A stretch of DNA of 64,000 nucleotides, taken from assembly GCF_041435435.1 (NCBI RefSeq), contig NZ_CP108494.1, positions 5,862,501-5,926,500 on the forward strand. The letters run 5' to 3'. Position numbers and translations under genes: made by a program. Shown here piece after piece: positions 15,062 through 24,445 of the stretch; position 1 is the stretch's first letter; each line of letters opens with the position of its first letter. Source of the stretch: Streptomyces sp. NBC_01241. GTDB lineage: Bacteria; Actinomycetota; Actinomycetes; Streptomycetales; Streptomycetaceae. The notes under the pieces are model-generated. The model was not told the origin of the DNA. It did no database searches and saw nothing but the letters and a program-made list of their open reading frames with translations.

Positions 15062-16453
15062 ATGAGCCGATCCGCACACCCCGCCGGGCCCCGTCACGCC
15101 GACGTCATGACGGAAGGGCACTACACCGCCCCGCCCGCCGACCTCAACGCCCTGGACGCGAAGGTCTGGGCCCGTACCGTCACCCGCGACGAGAACGGTG
15201 CCGTCACCGTCGGCGGGATCGAAGTGACGCGGCTGGCCGAGGAGTTCGGCACCCCCGCCTACTTCCTCGACGAGAGCGACTTCCGGGCCCGCTGCCGGGC
15301 CTGGGCCGACGCCTTCGGGCGGGACGCCGATGTGTTCTACGCCGGAAAGGCGTTCCTGTCGCGCGCCGTCGTGCGCTGGCTCAAGGAGGAGGGACTCAAC
15401 CTCGACGTCTGCTCCGGTGGCGAGCTGACCTGCGCGCTGGACGCCGGAATGCCCGCCGAGCGCATCGCCTTCCACGGCAACAACAAGACCGTCGGGGAGA
15501 TCGAACGGGCGGTCACCGTCGGCGTCGGGCGGATCGTGCTCGACTCCTTCCAGGAGATCGCCCGGGTCGCGCACATCGCGCAGCGGCTCGGCAAGCGACA
15601 GCGCGTACAGATCCGGGTGACCGTCGGCGTCGAGGCGCACACCCACGAGTTCATCGCCACCGCCCACGAGGACCAGAAGTTCGGGATCGCGCTGGCCGGC
15701 GGACAGGCCGCCGAGGCCGTGCGCCGGGCCCTCACCCTCGACGGCCTGGAACTCATCGGCATCCACTCGCACATCGGCTCGCAGATCTTCGACATGGCCG
15801 GCTTCGAGGTCTCCGCCCGGCGCGTGGTGCAGCTGCTCGCCGAGGTGCGCGACGAGCACGGCGTCGAGCTGCCCGAGATCGACCTCGGCGGCGGTCTCGG
15901 CATCGCCTACACCTCCGAGGACGACCCGCGCGAGCCGCACGAGATCGCCAAGGCGCTCGGCGACATCGTCACCCGCGAGTGCGAGGCGGCCGGCCTCGCC
16001 ACCCCCCGGATCTCCGTCGAGCCGGGGCGCGCCATCGTCGGCCCCACCGCCTTCACGCTGTACGAGGTCGGCACCATCAAGCCCCTGGAGGGGCTGCGTA
16101 CGTACGTCAGCGTCGACGGCGGGATGTCGGACAACATCCGCACGGCGCTGTACGACGCCGAGTACAGCGTCGCGCTCGCCTCGCGGACCTCCGACGCCGA
16201 GCCGATGCTCGTCCGGGTCGTCGGCAAGCACTGCGAGAGCGGCGACATCGTGGTCAAGGACGCGTTCCTGCCGTCCGACCTGGCGCCCGGCGATCTGATC
16301 GCCGTGCCCGCCACCGGCGCGTACTGCCGCTCCATGGCGAGCAACTACAACCACGCCCTGCGCCCGCCCGTCGTCGCCGTGCGCGACGGGGAGGCGCGCG
16401 TGATCGTCCGGCGCGAGACGGAGGAAGATCTCCTGCGTCTGGACGTCGGCTGA
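15062..16453 (+). CDS. lysA: diaminopimelate decarboxylase
   Basis: 463 aa. It converts meso-diaminopimelate to L-lysine and CO2, the last step of lysine biosynthesis. It is a fold-type III PLP enzyme: the PLP-binding lysine is K96 in VFYAGKAFLS. Other marks are the HSHIGSQ segment, GGGLGIAY, the phosphate-binding EPGRAIVG and the active-site CESGD. The length is typical. The gene lies 26 bp after nrtL with a GAGAG ribosome-binding site and is followed by hom after 126 bp containing a hairpin, so lysine and threonine genes are adjacent but may be separately controlled. Confidence 0.96.
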   Translation: MSRSAHPAGPRHADVMTEGHYTAPPADLNALDAKVWARTVTRDENGAVTVGGIEVTRLAEEFGTPAYFLDESDFRARCRAWADAFGRDADVFYAGKAFLSRAVVRWLKEEGLNLDVCSGGELTCALDAGMPAERIAFHGNNKTVGEIERAVTVGVGRIVLDSFQEIARVAHIAQRLGKRQRVQIRVTVGVEAHTHEFIATAHEDQKFGIALAGGQAAEAVRRALTLDGLELIGIHSHIGSQIFDMAGFEVSARRVVQLLAEVRDEHGVELPEIDLGGGLGIAYTSEDDPREPHEIAKALGDIVTRECEAAGLATPRISVEPGRAIVGPTAFTLYEVGTIKPLEGLRTYVSVDGGMSDNIRTALYDAEYSVALASRTSDAEPMLVRVVGKHCESGDIVVKDAFLPSDLAPGDLIAVPATGAYCRSMASNYNHALRPPVVAVRDGEARVIVRRETEEDLLRLDVG

Positions 16454-16503
16454 TGTCGTTTTTCCCGGGATATGCCCCCGGACACCCATAGATGTCTCAG
16501 GAT

Positions 16504-16532
16504 CCGGACGGGTGGCAGGAACGCCCGTCCGG
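16504..16532. terminator. hairpin between lysA and hom
   Basis: CCGGACGGG (16504-16512) pairs perfectly with CCCGTCCGG (16524-16532) around an 11-base loop, 51 bp after the lysA stop. There is no T-run, so it may be a partial terminator. Confidence 0.5.
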
Positions 16533-16579
16533 TGAGTGAGACTGGACCACACATCAAGAGGTAGAGGAAACGAGGTCGG

Positions 16580-17929
16580 ATGATGCGTACGCGTCCGCTG
16601 AAGGTGGCGCTGCTGGGCTGTGGAGTGGTCGGCTCAGAGGTGGCGCGCATCATGACGACGCACGCCGACGACCTCGCCGCGCGCATCGGCGCTCCGGTCG
16701 AGCTCGCCGGTGTCGCCGTGCGCAGGCCCTCCAAGGTGCGGGAAGGCATTGATCCGGCGCTGATCACCACCGATGCGACAGCCCTGGTCAAACGGGGCGA
16801 CATCGACGTCGCCATCGAGGTCATCGGGGGCATCGAGCCCGCCCGTACCCTCATCACGACCGCCTTCGAGCACGGTGCGAGCGTCGTCTCCGCGAACAAG
16901 GCGCTGCTGGCCGAGGACGGCGCAGCGCTGCACGCCGTCGCCGAGCAGCACGGCCGGGACCTCTACTACGAGGCCGCCGTGGCCGGTGCCATCCCGCTCG
17001 TACGGCCGCTGCGCGAGTCCCTCGCCGGTGACAAGGTCAACCGGGTCCTCGGCATCGTGAACGGCACCACCAACTTCATCCTCGACCGGATGGACACGAG
17101 CGGAGCCGGATATTCCGAGGCGCTCGACGAGGCCACCGCCCTCGGCTACGCGGAGGCCGACCCGACCGCCGACGTCGAGGGCTTCGACGCCGCCGCGAAG
17201 GCGGCGATCCTCGCCGGCATCGCCTTCCACACCCGGGTCAGGATCGGTGACGTGCACCGCGAGGGCATCACCGAGGTCACCGCCGCCGACATCGCCTCCG
17301 CCCGCCGCATGGGCTGCACCGTCAAGCTCCTCGCCATCTGCGAGCGCGCCGCCGACGGGCAGTCCGTCACCGCTCGGGTGCACCCCGCGATGATCCCGCT
17401 GAGCCACCCGCTGGCCTCCGTCCGCGAGGCGTACAACGCGGTCTTCGTCGAGGCCGAGGCGGCCGGGCAGCTCATGTTCTACGGCCCCGGTGCCGGCGGT
17501 TCGCCGACCGCGTCCGCGGTCCTCGGCGACCTGGTCGCGGTCTGCCGCAACAAGCTCAACGAGGCCACCGGCCCCGGCGAGTCCGCGTACACGCGCCTGC
17601 CGGTCAGCCCCATGGGCGACGTCGTCACGCGGTACCACATCAGCCTCGACGTGGCCGACAAGCCTGGCGTACTCGCCCAGGTCGCGACGGTCTTCGCCGA
17701 ACAGGGCGTATCGATCGATACCGTCCGTCAGCAGGGTAGAAATGTAATCAGCGGCGACGCGGTCGCCTCCGCCGAGGGTGGCGGCGGGCGACGGGAGGGC
17801 GGCGAGGCCTCTCTCGTCGTCGTCACCCACCGCGCGGCCGACGCCGCCCTCTCGGCGACCGTCGAGGCGCTGCGCAAGCTCGACACCGTGCGCGGTGTCG
17901 CCAGCATCATGCGTGTTGAAGGGGAGTAA
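16580..17929 (+). CDS. hom: homoserine dehydrogenase with ACT domain
   Basis: 449 aa. It reduces aspartate semialdehyde to homoserine with NAD(P)H, the branch point to threonine and methionine. The Rossmann motif GCGVVGSE is at the N-terminus, NGTTNFI marks the dimerisation/catalytic part, and GFDAAAKAAILAGIAF carries conserved catalytic residues. A C-terminal ACT domain (about 350-449) gives allosteric threonine feedback. Within it, after SIDTVRQQGR, comes an extra Gly/Ser/Glu-rich stretch of roughly 20 residues (about 386-408) before ASLVVVTHR, apparently a loop insertion. A clear GAGG ribosome-binding site precedes ATG 16580; a second ATG follows directly. thrC starts 6 bp after its stop. 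Confidence 0.95.
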   Translation: MMRTRPLKVALLGCGVVGSEVARIMTTHADDLAARIGAPVELAGVAVRRPSKVREGIDPALITTDATALVKRGDIDVAIEVIGGIEPARTLITTAFEHGASVVSANKALLAEDGAALHAVAEQHGRDLYYEAAVAGAIPLVRPLRESLAGDKVNRVLGIVNGTTNFILDRMDTSGAGYSEALDEATALGYAEADPTADVEGFDAAAKAAILAGIAFHTRVRIGDVHREGITEVTAADIASARRMGCTVKLLAICERAADGQSVTARVHPAMIPLSHPLASVREAYNAVFVEAEAAGQLMFYGPGAGGSPTASAVLGDLVAVCRNKLNEATGPGESAYTRLPVSPMGDVVTRYHISLDVADKPGVLAQVATVFAEQGVSIDTVRQQGRNVISGDAVASAEGGGGRREGGEASLVVVTHRAADAALSATVEALRKLDTVRGVASIMRVEGE

Positions 17930-17935
17930 GGACCC

Positions 17936-19006
17936 ATGACCAGCAAGGGCACCCACCAGTGGCGCGGCATCATCGAGGAGTACCGGGACCGCCTTCCGGT
18001 CACGAGCGCGACGCCTGTCGTCACGCTCCGTGAGGGCGGTACGCCGCTCGTCCCCGCTCAGGTCCTCTCCGAGCGCACGGGCTGCGAGGTCCACCTCAAG
18101 GTCGAGGGCGCCAACCCCACCGGGTCCTTCAAGGACCGCGGTATGACGATGGCCATCACCCGGGCCAAGGAGGAGGGCGCGCAGGCCGTCATCTGCGCCT
18201 CCACCGGCAACACCTCCGCCTCCGCCGCCGCGTACGCGGTACGGGCCGGCATGGTCTGCGCCGTCCTCGTGCCGCAGGGCAAGATCGCGCTCGGCAAGAT
18301 GGGCCAGGCGCTCGTGCACGGCGCCAGGATCCTCCAGGTCGACGGCAACTTCGACGACTGCCTGACGCTGGCCCGCTCGCTGTCGGACAACTACCCGGTG
18401 GCGCTGGTCAATTCGGTCAACCCGGTCCGTATCGAGGGCCAGAAGACCGCCGCGTTCGAGATCGTCGACGCGCTCGGTGACGCCCCCGACATCCACGTCC
18501 TCCCGGTCGGCAACGCGGGCAACATCACCGCGTACTGGAAGGGCTACAAGGAGTACGCGGCGGACAGCATGTCCACGCACACCCCGCGCATGTGGGGCTT
18601 CCAGGCCTCCGGCTCCGCGCCCATCGTCCGCGGCGAGATCGTCAAGGATCCGTCGACCGTCGCCACCGCGATCCGGATCGGCAACCCGGCCTCCTGGCAG
18701 TACGCGTTGGACGCGCGGGACGAATCGGGCGGATTCATCGATGAGGTGACGGACCGTCAGATCCTGTCCGCCTACCGGCTACTGGCCTCCCAGGAGGGCG
18801 TCTTCGTGGAGCCCGCGTCGGCCGCGTCCGTCGCCGGTCTGCTGAAGGCCGCCGAGCAGGGCAAGGTCGACCCGGGCCAGAAGATCGTCTGCACGGTGAC
18901 CGGCAACGGCCTCAAGGACCCCGACTGGGCCGTCGCGGGCGCCCCGCAGCCGGTCACGGTCCCCGTCGACGCGGCCACCGCCGCTCAGAAGCTGGGCCTC
19001 GCGTAA
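17936..19006 (+). CDS. thrC: threonine synthase
   Basis: 356 aa. It converts O-phosphohomoserine to L-threonine. It is a PLP fold-type II enzyme with the Schiff-base lysine K66 in NPTGSFKDRGM; the phosphate-binding loop STGNTSASAA and the late CTVTGNGLKD segment are family features. It starts 6 bp after hom with the ribosome-binding sequence inside the hom end (GGGGAG), so hom and thrC are an operon. The gene for the preceding step, thrB, lies 400 bp downstream with its own leader rather than in the same compact operon. Confidence 0.96.
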   Translation: MTSKGTHQWRGIIEEYRDRLPVTSATPVVTLREGGTPLVPAQVLSERTGCEVHLKVEGANPTGSFKDRGMTMAITRAKEEGAQAVICASTGNTSASAAAYAVRAGMVCAVLVPQGKIALGKMGQALVHGARILQVDGNFDDCLTLARSLSDNYPVALVNSVNPVRIEGQKTAAFEIVDALGDAPDIHVLPVGNAGNITAYWKGYKEYAADSMSTHTPRMWGFQASGSAPIVRGEIVKDPSTVATAIRIGNPASWQYALDARDESGGFIDEVTDRQILSAYRLLASQEGVFVEPASAASVAGLLKAAEQGKVDPGQKIVCTVTGNGLKDPDWAVAGAPQPVTVPVDAATAAQKLGLA

Positions 19007-19406
19007 CCACGGGGACCCCCGTTCCGGGCAGGGGCGTGGGACGGAAGACGCGGGCGGCGCCACCGCTTGCCCGTACGACTCCGGCGCCACGCCCCCGACG
19101 CCCCGCGCACTGTCGCGGGAAGCCCGGTCGTCCGCCGGCAGGAACCCAGCTCAACCGTCCCTTTTCGGGGCGGAGAGCGCATAGGAGGCGGGCGACACGC
19201 ATCGTGCGCCTCCTGTGCGCCCTATGTCGCGACAGAACCTTCCTTCGATAAGCTGTAATCAATCCACCCCGCCGCATCTGCTGCGGCGCATGGATCGTTG
19301 TGGCCGTCGGTTCCCCGGAATCCCACTCCCCGCCGTCACGACGTCCCGCACCGTCGAGAAAACGCTTCACCACCCCCGCCGCCTCACAAGGAGAGTCGTC
19401 CAACCG
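19007..19406. other. thrC-thrB intergenic region with hairpins
   Basis: 400 bp without a convincing gene. It holds a long hairpin at 19178-19220, a small palindrome TGTCGCGACA at 19225-19234, an A/T-rich island around 19246-19265 that may hold the thrB promoter, and a 7-bp hairpin at 19270-19288. Just after thrC, GGGGCGTGG near 19034 and CCACGCCCC near 19089 could also pair. The layout suggests termination after thrC and a structured leader before thrB. Confidence 0.5.
19178..19220 (+). terminator. candidate terminator or attenuator between thrC and thrB
   Basis: Arms 19178-19191 (GCGCATAGGAGGCG) and 19207-19220 (CGCCTCCTGTGCGC) pair over all 14 positions in RNA with one G-U, around a 15-base loop. 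No T-run follows. Confidence 0.5.
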
Positions 19407-20324
19407 ATGGCCGGTCCCGCTTTCCGAGCCGCCGCCGTCCGGGTGCGCGTCCCTGCGACCAGCGCCAACCTGGGCCCGGGTTTCGACGCCTTCGGCCTCT
19501 CGTTGGGGCTGTACGACGACGTCGTCGTCCGCGTAGCCGACTCCGGACTGCACATCGACATCGCGGGTGAGGGTGCGGACACGCTGCCCCGCGACGAGAG
19601 CCACCTTCTCGTACGTTCCCTGCGCACCGCCTTCGACCTGCTCGGCGGACAACCCCGCGGCCTGGAGATCGTCTGCGCCAACCGCATCCCGCACGGGCGC
19701 GGCCTCGGCTCGTCCTCCGCCGCCATCTGCGCCGGCATCGTCGCCGCCCGCGCCGTGACGTCCGGCGGTGATGCCCGGCTCGACGACGCCGCGCTGCTGG
19801 AGCTCGCCACCGAGATCGAGGGCCACCCCGACAACGTCGCGGCCTGCCTGCTCGGCGGTTTCACCCTTGCCTGGATGGACGGCGGATCCGCCCGTGCGAT
19901 CAGAATGGACCCCGCAGATTCCATCGTTCCGGTGGTTTTCGTCCCCAGTACGCCGGTCCTGACCGAGACCGCCCGCGGACTGCTGCCGCGCTCGGTCCCG
20001 CACGTCGACGCGGCCTTCAACGCCGGCCGCGCCGCACTCCTCGTCGAGGCCCTGACCAGCCGCCCCGAACTGCTGCTCACCGCTACGGAGGACCGGCTGC
20101 ACCAGGAGTACCGCGCCCCGGCGATGCCGCAGAGCGTGGAGCTCGTGAACCGACTGCGCGCCGACGGCGTACCCGCAGTCATCTCCGGTGCCGGGCCGAC
20201 CGTGCTCGCACTGGCCGAGGACGGTGCGGCCGACAAGGTCGCACGGCTGGCGGGCGAGGGCTGGGCGGCCAATCGGCTCGCTCTCGACGCCGCGGGCGCG
20301 AGTGTGCTGCCGCTCGCCCCGTAG
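19407..20324 (+). CDS. thrB: homoserine kinase
   Basis: 305 aa. It phosphorylates L-homoserine with ATP, feeding threonine synthase. GHMP-kinase motifs are clear: N-terminal PATSANLGPGFDAFGL, the ATP-binding GRGLGSSSAAI, and a late GAGPTVLAL glycine motif. The start is ATG 19407, where family homology begins; AAGGAG lies about 13 nt upstream, a long spacing. The frame is open further upstream but that part lacks family similarity. rho follows after 387 bp. Confidence 0.95.
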   Translation: MAGPAFRAAAVRVRVPATSANLGPGFDAFGLSLGLYDDVVVRVADSGLHIDIAGEGADTLPRDESHLLVRSLRTAFDLLGGQPRGLEIVCANRIPHGRGLGSSSAAICAGIVAARAVTSGGDARLDDAALLELATEIEGHPDNVAACLLGGFTLAWMDGGSARAIRMDPADSIVPVVFVPSTPVLTETARGLLPRSVPHVDAAFNAGRAALLVEALTSRPELLLTATEDRLHQEYRAPAMPQSVELVNRLRADGVPAVISGAGPTVLALAEDGAADKVARLAGEGWAANRLALDAAGASVLPLAP

Positions 20325-20711
20325 CCGAGAAGTGATTGCCGGTAAGTGAGAGGGGGAATGTTTGTCGGAGCCGGTAGTGTTAACCTCAAGTCAGCAGCCG
20401 ACGTCTATGTGGCGCGTTGCTTCGTGTCCCTTTCCGGGACCACCAATTCTTCCGGGAGCCTCCCCAACTGCCTGAGCAGCCTGCCTGAGCAGTTTCGTGC
20501 ACGCTCCGGAACCGGCACGACACCCCTCGCTTGTCCAGGAGTGGGCCGAGCAGGGGGATGCTCGCGCCGGACCCTTGCACACTTTCATCTCTCCGCCGTA
20601 CCCGCGGCGGACCACCGCCCCGGCCCGGTCCGCAAGAAACAGACCGCAGTCGGACAGCACAACCGGTCGCCGAGCCAGAAGGCCGACGTCCGCTCCAGGG
20701 AAGGACCCTTC
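20325..20711 (+). other. long 5' leader region of rho
   Basis: 387 bp between thrB and rho without a convincing gene. A relatively A/T-rich segment near 20375-20395 (GTGTTAACC) may include the promoter. About 300 nt of untranslated leader would then precede the rho start. Long leaders are known sites of Rho autoregulation by premature termination in other bacteria; here that role is inferred. Confidence 0.45.
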
Positions 20712-22736
20712 GTGAGCGACACCACCGATCTGATGGGCGTGACTGCCGACAAGACCGTCGACAGCGCCGCGCCCGCCGAAGGTGCTGCCACTGGCACCAC
20801 CGCACGGCGCCGCCGCTCCGGCACCGGCCTTGACGGCATGGTCCTGGCCGAGCTGCAGCAGGTCGCGTCCGGCCTCGGCATCAAGGGCACTGCGCGGATG
20901 CGCAAGGGCCAGCTGATCGAGGTCATCAAGGAGGCGCAGGCAGGTAACACCGCCGCGCCCAAGGCCGCCGCGCCCGCCGCGGAAGCCGAGACCAAGCCGA
21001 AGCGCCGTGCCACCTCCAAGGCGCGCGCCGGGGACGAGTCCGCGGCTGCCGCGCCTGCGGAGAAGGCTGCCCAGCAGCAGATCGACATTCCCGGTCAGCC
21101 GGCCAGCGACGACCAGCCCACGGGCGAGCGTCGTCGGCGTCGTGCCACCGCTCAGGCGGGCAGCCCGGAGACCAAGGCGGAGAGCAAGCCGGCCGCCGAG
21201 GCCAAGGCGCAGACGCAGGACGAGCCGAAGGGCGACGACCGCACCGACGCCAAGGCCGAGTCTGCCGCCGACACGGCCGAGGGCCGCCGGGGCGACCGTC
21301 AGGACCGCGGTCAGCGCGGCGACCGGGGCGACCGCCAGGAGCGTGGCGAGCGCGGGGAGCGTCGCGACCGACAGCGTGACCGCCGCGGCAAGGGCGAGGA
21401 GCAGGGCGGCGGCCAGGGCCAGCAGAGCGGCCAGCGCCAGCAGCGCCAGGGCCAGCAGGGCGGCGGCGGCCCCCAGGACGACGGCTACGACGACGAGGCC
21501 GGCGGCCGTCGCGGTCGCCGGGGCCGCTACCGCGACCGCCGTGGCCGCCGTGGCCGGGAGGACTTCGCCAGCGAGGTCCCCGTCTCCGACGACGACGTCC
21601 TGATCCCCGTCGCGGGCATCCTGGACATCCTCGACAACTACGCGTTCATCCGGACCTCCGGCTACCTGCCGGGCCCGAACGACGTGTACGTCTCGCTCGC
21701 CCAGGTCCGCAAGAACGGCCTGCGCAAGGGTGACCACGTCACGGGTGCGGTACGCCAGCCCAAGGACGGCGAGCGCCGCGAGAAGTTCAACGCGCTGGTC
21801 CGCCTCGACTCCGTCAACGGCATGGCGCCCGAAACCGGCCGCGGCCGCCCGGAGTTCCAGAAGCTGACCCCGCTCTACCCGCAGGACCGGCTCCGTCTGG
21901 AGACCGACTCCAACGTCCTGACGACGCGGATCATCGACCTGGTCGCCCCGATCGGCAAGGGCCAGCGAGGCCTGATCGTGGCCCCGCCGAAGACCGGCAA
22001 GACCATGATCCTGCAGGCGATCGCCAACGCGATCACGGTCAACAGCCCCGAGTGCCACCTGATGGTCGTCCTGGTCGACGAGCGTCCGGAAGAGGTCACC
22101 GACATGCAGCGGTCGGTGAAGGGCGAGGTCATCTCCTCGACCTTCGACCGCCCCGCCGAGGACCACACCACCGTCGCCGAGCTGGCCATCGAGCGCGCCA
22201 AGCGTCTCGTCGAACTGGGTCACGACGTGGTCGTCCTGCTGGACTCCATCACCCGCCTCGGCCGCGCGTACAACCTCGCGGCCCCCGCCTCCGGCCGCAT
22301 CCTGTCCGGTGGTGTCGACTCGACCGCGCTCTACCCGCCGAAGCGCTTCTTCGGTGCCGCGCGCAACATCGAGGACGGCGGTTCGCTGACCATCCTGGCC
22401 ACCGCGCTCGTCGAGACCGGCTCGCGCATGGACGAGGTGATCTTCGAGGAGTTCAAGGGCACCGGCAACATGGAGCTCAAGCTCGACCGGAAGCTCTCGG
22501 ACAAGCGCATCTTCCCGGCGGTGGACGTCGACGCGTCCAGCACCCGTAAGGAAGAAATCCTGCTCGGCAGCGACGAGTTGGCGATTGTCTGGAAGCTGCG
22601 CCGGGTGCTGCACGCGCTCGACCAGCAGCAGGCGATCGAGCTCCTCCTGGACCGGATGAAGAAGACCCAGTCCAACGCGGAGTTCCTGCTCCAGATCCAG
22701 AAGACGACGCCTTCTCCGGGCAACGGCAACGACTGA
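20712..22736 (+). CDS. rho: transcription termination factor Rho
   Basis: 674 aa. It is a hexameric RNA-dependent ATPase that releases transcripts. The Rho N-terminal helical domain is at about 42-76 (LAELQQVASGLGIKG). A low-complexity insertion of over 200 residues follows (about 77-285), first Ala/Lys/Glu-rich and then with Asp-Arg-Gly and Gln-Gly repeats, typical of actinobacterial Rho. The cold-shock-like primary RNA site is at about 300-365 (GYLPGPNDVYVS), Walker A APPKTGKT at 424-431, and Walker B LLDSITR at 509-515. The length exceeds E. coli Rho (419 aa) because of the insertion, which in related species binds RNA and may condense. GTG 20712 is chosen for its AAGGA six bases upstream. 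Confidence 0.97.
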   Translation: MSDTTDLMGVTADKTVDSAAPAEGAATGTTARRRRSGTGLDGMVLAELQQVASGLGIKGTARMRKGQLIEVIKEAQAGNTAAPKAAAPAAEAETKPKRRATSKARAGDESAAAAPAEKAAQQQIDIPGQPASDDQPTGERRRRRATAQAGSPETKAESKPAAEAKAQTQDEPKGDDRTDAKAESAADTAEGRRGDRQDRGQRGDRGDRQERGERGERRDRQRDRRGKGEEQGGGQGQQSGQRQQRQGQQGGGGPQDDGYDDEAGGRRGRRGRYRDRRGRRGREDFASEVPVSDDDVLIPVAGILDILDNYAFIRTSGYLPGPNDVYVSLAQVRKNGLRKGDHVTGAVRQPKDGERREKFNALVRLDSVNGMAPETGRGRPEFQKLTPLYPQDRLRLETDSNVLTTRIIDLVAPIGKGQRGLIVAPPKTGKTMILQAIANAITVNSPECHLMVVLVDERPEEVTDMQRSVKGEVISSTFDRPAEDHTTVAELAIERAKRLVELGHDVVVLLDSITRLGRAYNLAAPASGRILSGGVDSTALYPPKRFFGAARNIEDGGSLTILATALVETGSRMDEVIFEEFKGTGNMELKLDRKLSDKRIFPAVDVDASSTRKEEILLGSDELAIVWKLRRVLHALDQQQAIELLLDRMKKTQSNAEFLLQIQKTTPSPGNGND

Positions 22737-23154
22737 CCGCCGTACCGGATCGGCTGATTCCACACAGGGCCGCCCCCGCCACTTCGGTGACGGGGGCGGC
22801 CCTGTGCCGTCCGGGCGCGCGGGTGTGACACGGCCGATCCGGCCCTTTCGGTCGATCCGAGACCTTCGCCACATGTCGACCGCCGTGCCGGGTGCCGCAG
22901 CATTGGCTGTAACGGGCAAGAAACCGCAGGTGAGCGCCGGATCACCGGCCGTTCATCCATCGCGTACACCCCCTTTGTCCCCATGTCGTCCTCACTCGGA
23001 CGTGACAGGCCGCTGTGCAACCCTTCTTCGGGCCGCAGCGTCGTACGAAGTACCGACAAGTCGCCCAAGCCAGTGAAAAAGCCGAGGAGCCAGTGCCCGA
23101 ACACCGTTGCAGGGGAGGGCCGGTCCGGGAACAGCTGACGACCGAAGGAGACGG
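22737..23154. other. intergenic region rho to LCP gene
   Basis: 418 bp. It begins with the rho terminator (22763-22806). The rest (22807-23154) must hold the promoter of the LCP gene; I see no convincing gene and no clear -35/-10 pair. Confidence 0.5.
22763..22806 (+). terminator. rho gene terminator
   Basis: Perfect 16-bp arms, CACAGGGCCGCCCCCG (22763-22778) and its complement (22791-22806), around a 12-base loop containing TTCG, 26 bp after the rho stop. No T-run. Confidence 0.85.
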
Positions 23155-24258
23155 ATGACCGAGCAGAGCGGGAGCGGTGGCCGAATACGCCCCACCGGCA
23201 AACGCCGGAAGAAGCCTTCCCGTCGCCGCAGGGCGACGGTGATCGGTGCCTGGACCCTGGCCGGTGCCGTGATCGTCGGCGGCGGTGGGCTCGGATACGC
23301 CTACTTCAAGCTCAACGGCAATCTCAAGGCCGTCGACATCAACGCGGCGCTCGGCAAGAACCGCCCCGTCAACGTCGACAACGGTTCCGAGGACATCCTC
23401 GTGCTCGGCTCGGACTCCCGCTCCGGGGCGAACTCCGCGTACGGTGCCGACGAGGGCACGGCCCGCTCCGACACCGCGATGGTCGTCCACCTCAACAAGG
23501 GCCACAAGACGGCCTCCGTCGTCTCCATCCCGCGCGACACCCTGATCACCCGCCCCGACTGCACCAGCGACACCACGGGCAAGACCGTCACGGGCCGGCA
23601 GCGTGCCATGTTCAACACGGCGTACGAGGTCGGCGGACCGGCCTGTGCGGTCAAGACCGTCGAGTCGATGTCCGGCATCCGCATGGACCACTACCTCGAA
23701 GTCGACTTCACCGGCTTCAAGAAGCTCATCGACGAGCTGGGCGGCGTGAAGATCACCACCACCGAGGCGATCCACGACACCAAGAGCCATCTGAATCTGG
23801 AGCCCGGCACCCACACCCTCGACGGCGAGCAGTCGCTGGGCCTCGTCCGCACCCGCAAGAGCGTCGGTGACGGCAGCGACCTCGGCCGCATCCAGCTCCA
23901 GCAGGCGTTCATCAAGGCGCTGATGGAGCAGGCCAGGAGCGTCGGCGTGTACGCGAACCCGAAGACGCTCTTCGACCTCGCGGACACGGCGACCAAGGCC
24001 ATCACCACCGACTCCGACCTGGATTCGGTCAAGCGGCTCGCCGACTTCGCGAACGGCCTCAAGGGGCTCGGCTCGAAGAACGTCCACATGGTCACGCTGC
24101 CCGTCCAGTACGACCCGGCCGACCCGAACCGCGTCGTACCGCTGGCAGAGTCCGCCCAGCAGGTCTGGACGGCGCTCAAGCAGGACAAGGCGATTCCCGC
24201 CTCCGCCACCGAGAAGTCGGCGGGCGACAAGGGCGCCGCGGGCCGCATCGTCCAGTGA
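23155..24258 (+). CDS. LytR-CpsA-Psr (LCP) family cell-wall glycopolymer ligase
   Basis: 367 aa. LCP enzymes attach teichoic-acid-like or other glycopolymers from lipid carriers to peptidoglycan outside the membrane. There is a very basic cytoplasmic N-terminus (GKRRKKPSRRRR, 16-26), one membrane segment at about 29-50, then the extracellular LCP domain with DILVLGSDSR, DTAMVVHLN, SVVSIPRDT and a later TRKS-GDGSDLGR-QQ segment, covering the conserved Asp and Arg residues that bind pyrophosphate. A GAAGGAGA ribosome-binding site fixes ATG 23155. A WecA/TagO-type enzyme that would make a lipid-linked precursor is encoded at 30131. Confidence 0.92.
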   Translation: MTEQSGSGGRIRPTGKRRKKPSRRRRATVIGAWTLAGAVIVGGGGLGYAYFKLNGNLKAVDINAALGKNRPVNVDNGSEDILVLGSDSRSGANSAYGADEGTARSDTAMVVHLNKGHKTASVVSIPRDTLITRPDCTSDTTGKTVTGRQRAMFNTAYEVGGPACAVKTVESMSGIRMDHYLEVDFTGFKKLIDELGGVKITTTEAIHDTKSHLNLEPGTHTLDGEQSLGLVRTRKSVGDGSDLGRIQLQQAFIKALMEQARSVGVYANPKTLFDLADTATKAITTDSDLDSVKRLADFANGLKGLGSKNVHMVTLPVQYDPADPNRVVPLAESAQQVWTALKQDKAIPASATEKSAGDKGAAGRIVQ

Positions 24259-24445
24259 CCGGGGGCCGGGCAGGCCGGGAACGCGGGCCGGAATGCGCAC
24301 CGGGAACGCGGACCGGGAATACGTGCGGCCCGCCCCCGGTTTTGGGAGATACGGCCGGTCCTGGCAGACTGGTACGTCGGCCCCGGTTCACGGACGCGCA
24401 ATCCGCGCGTACGACCCGGTGCCCTCCCGAATCTAGGAGAAACCC

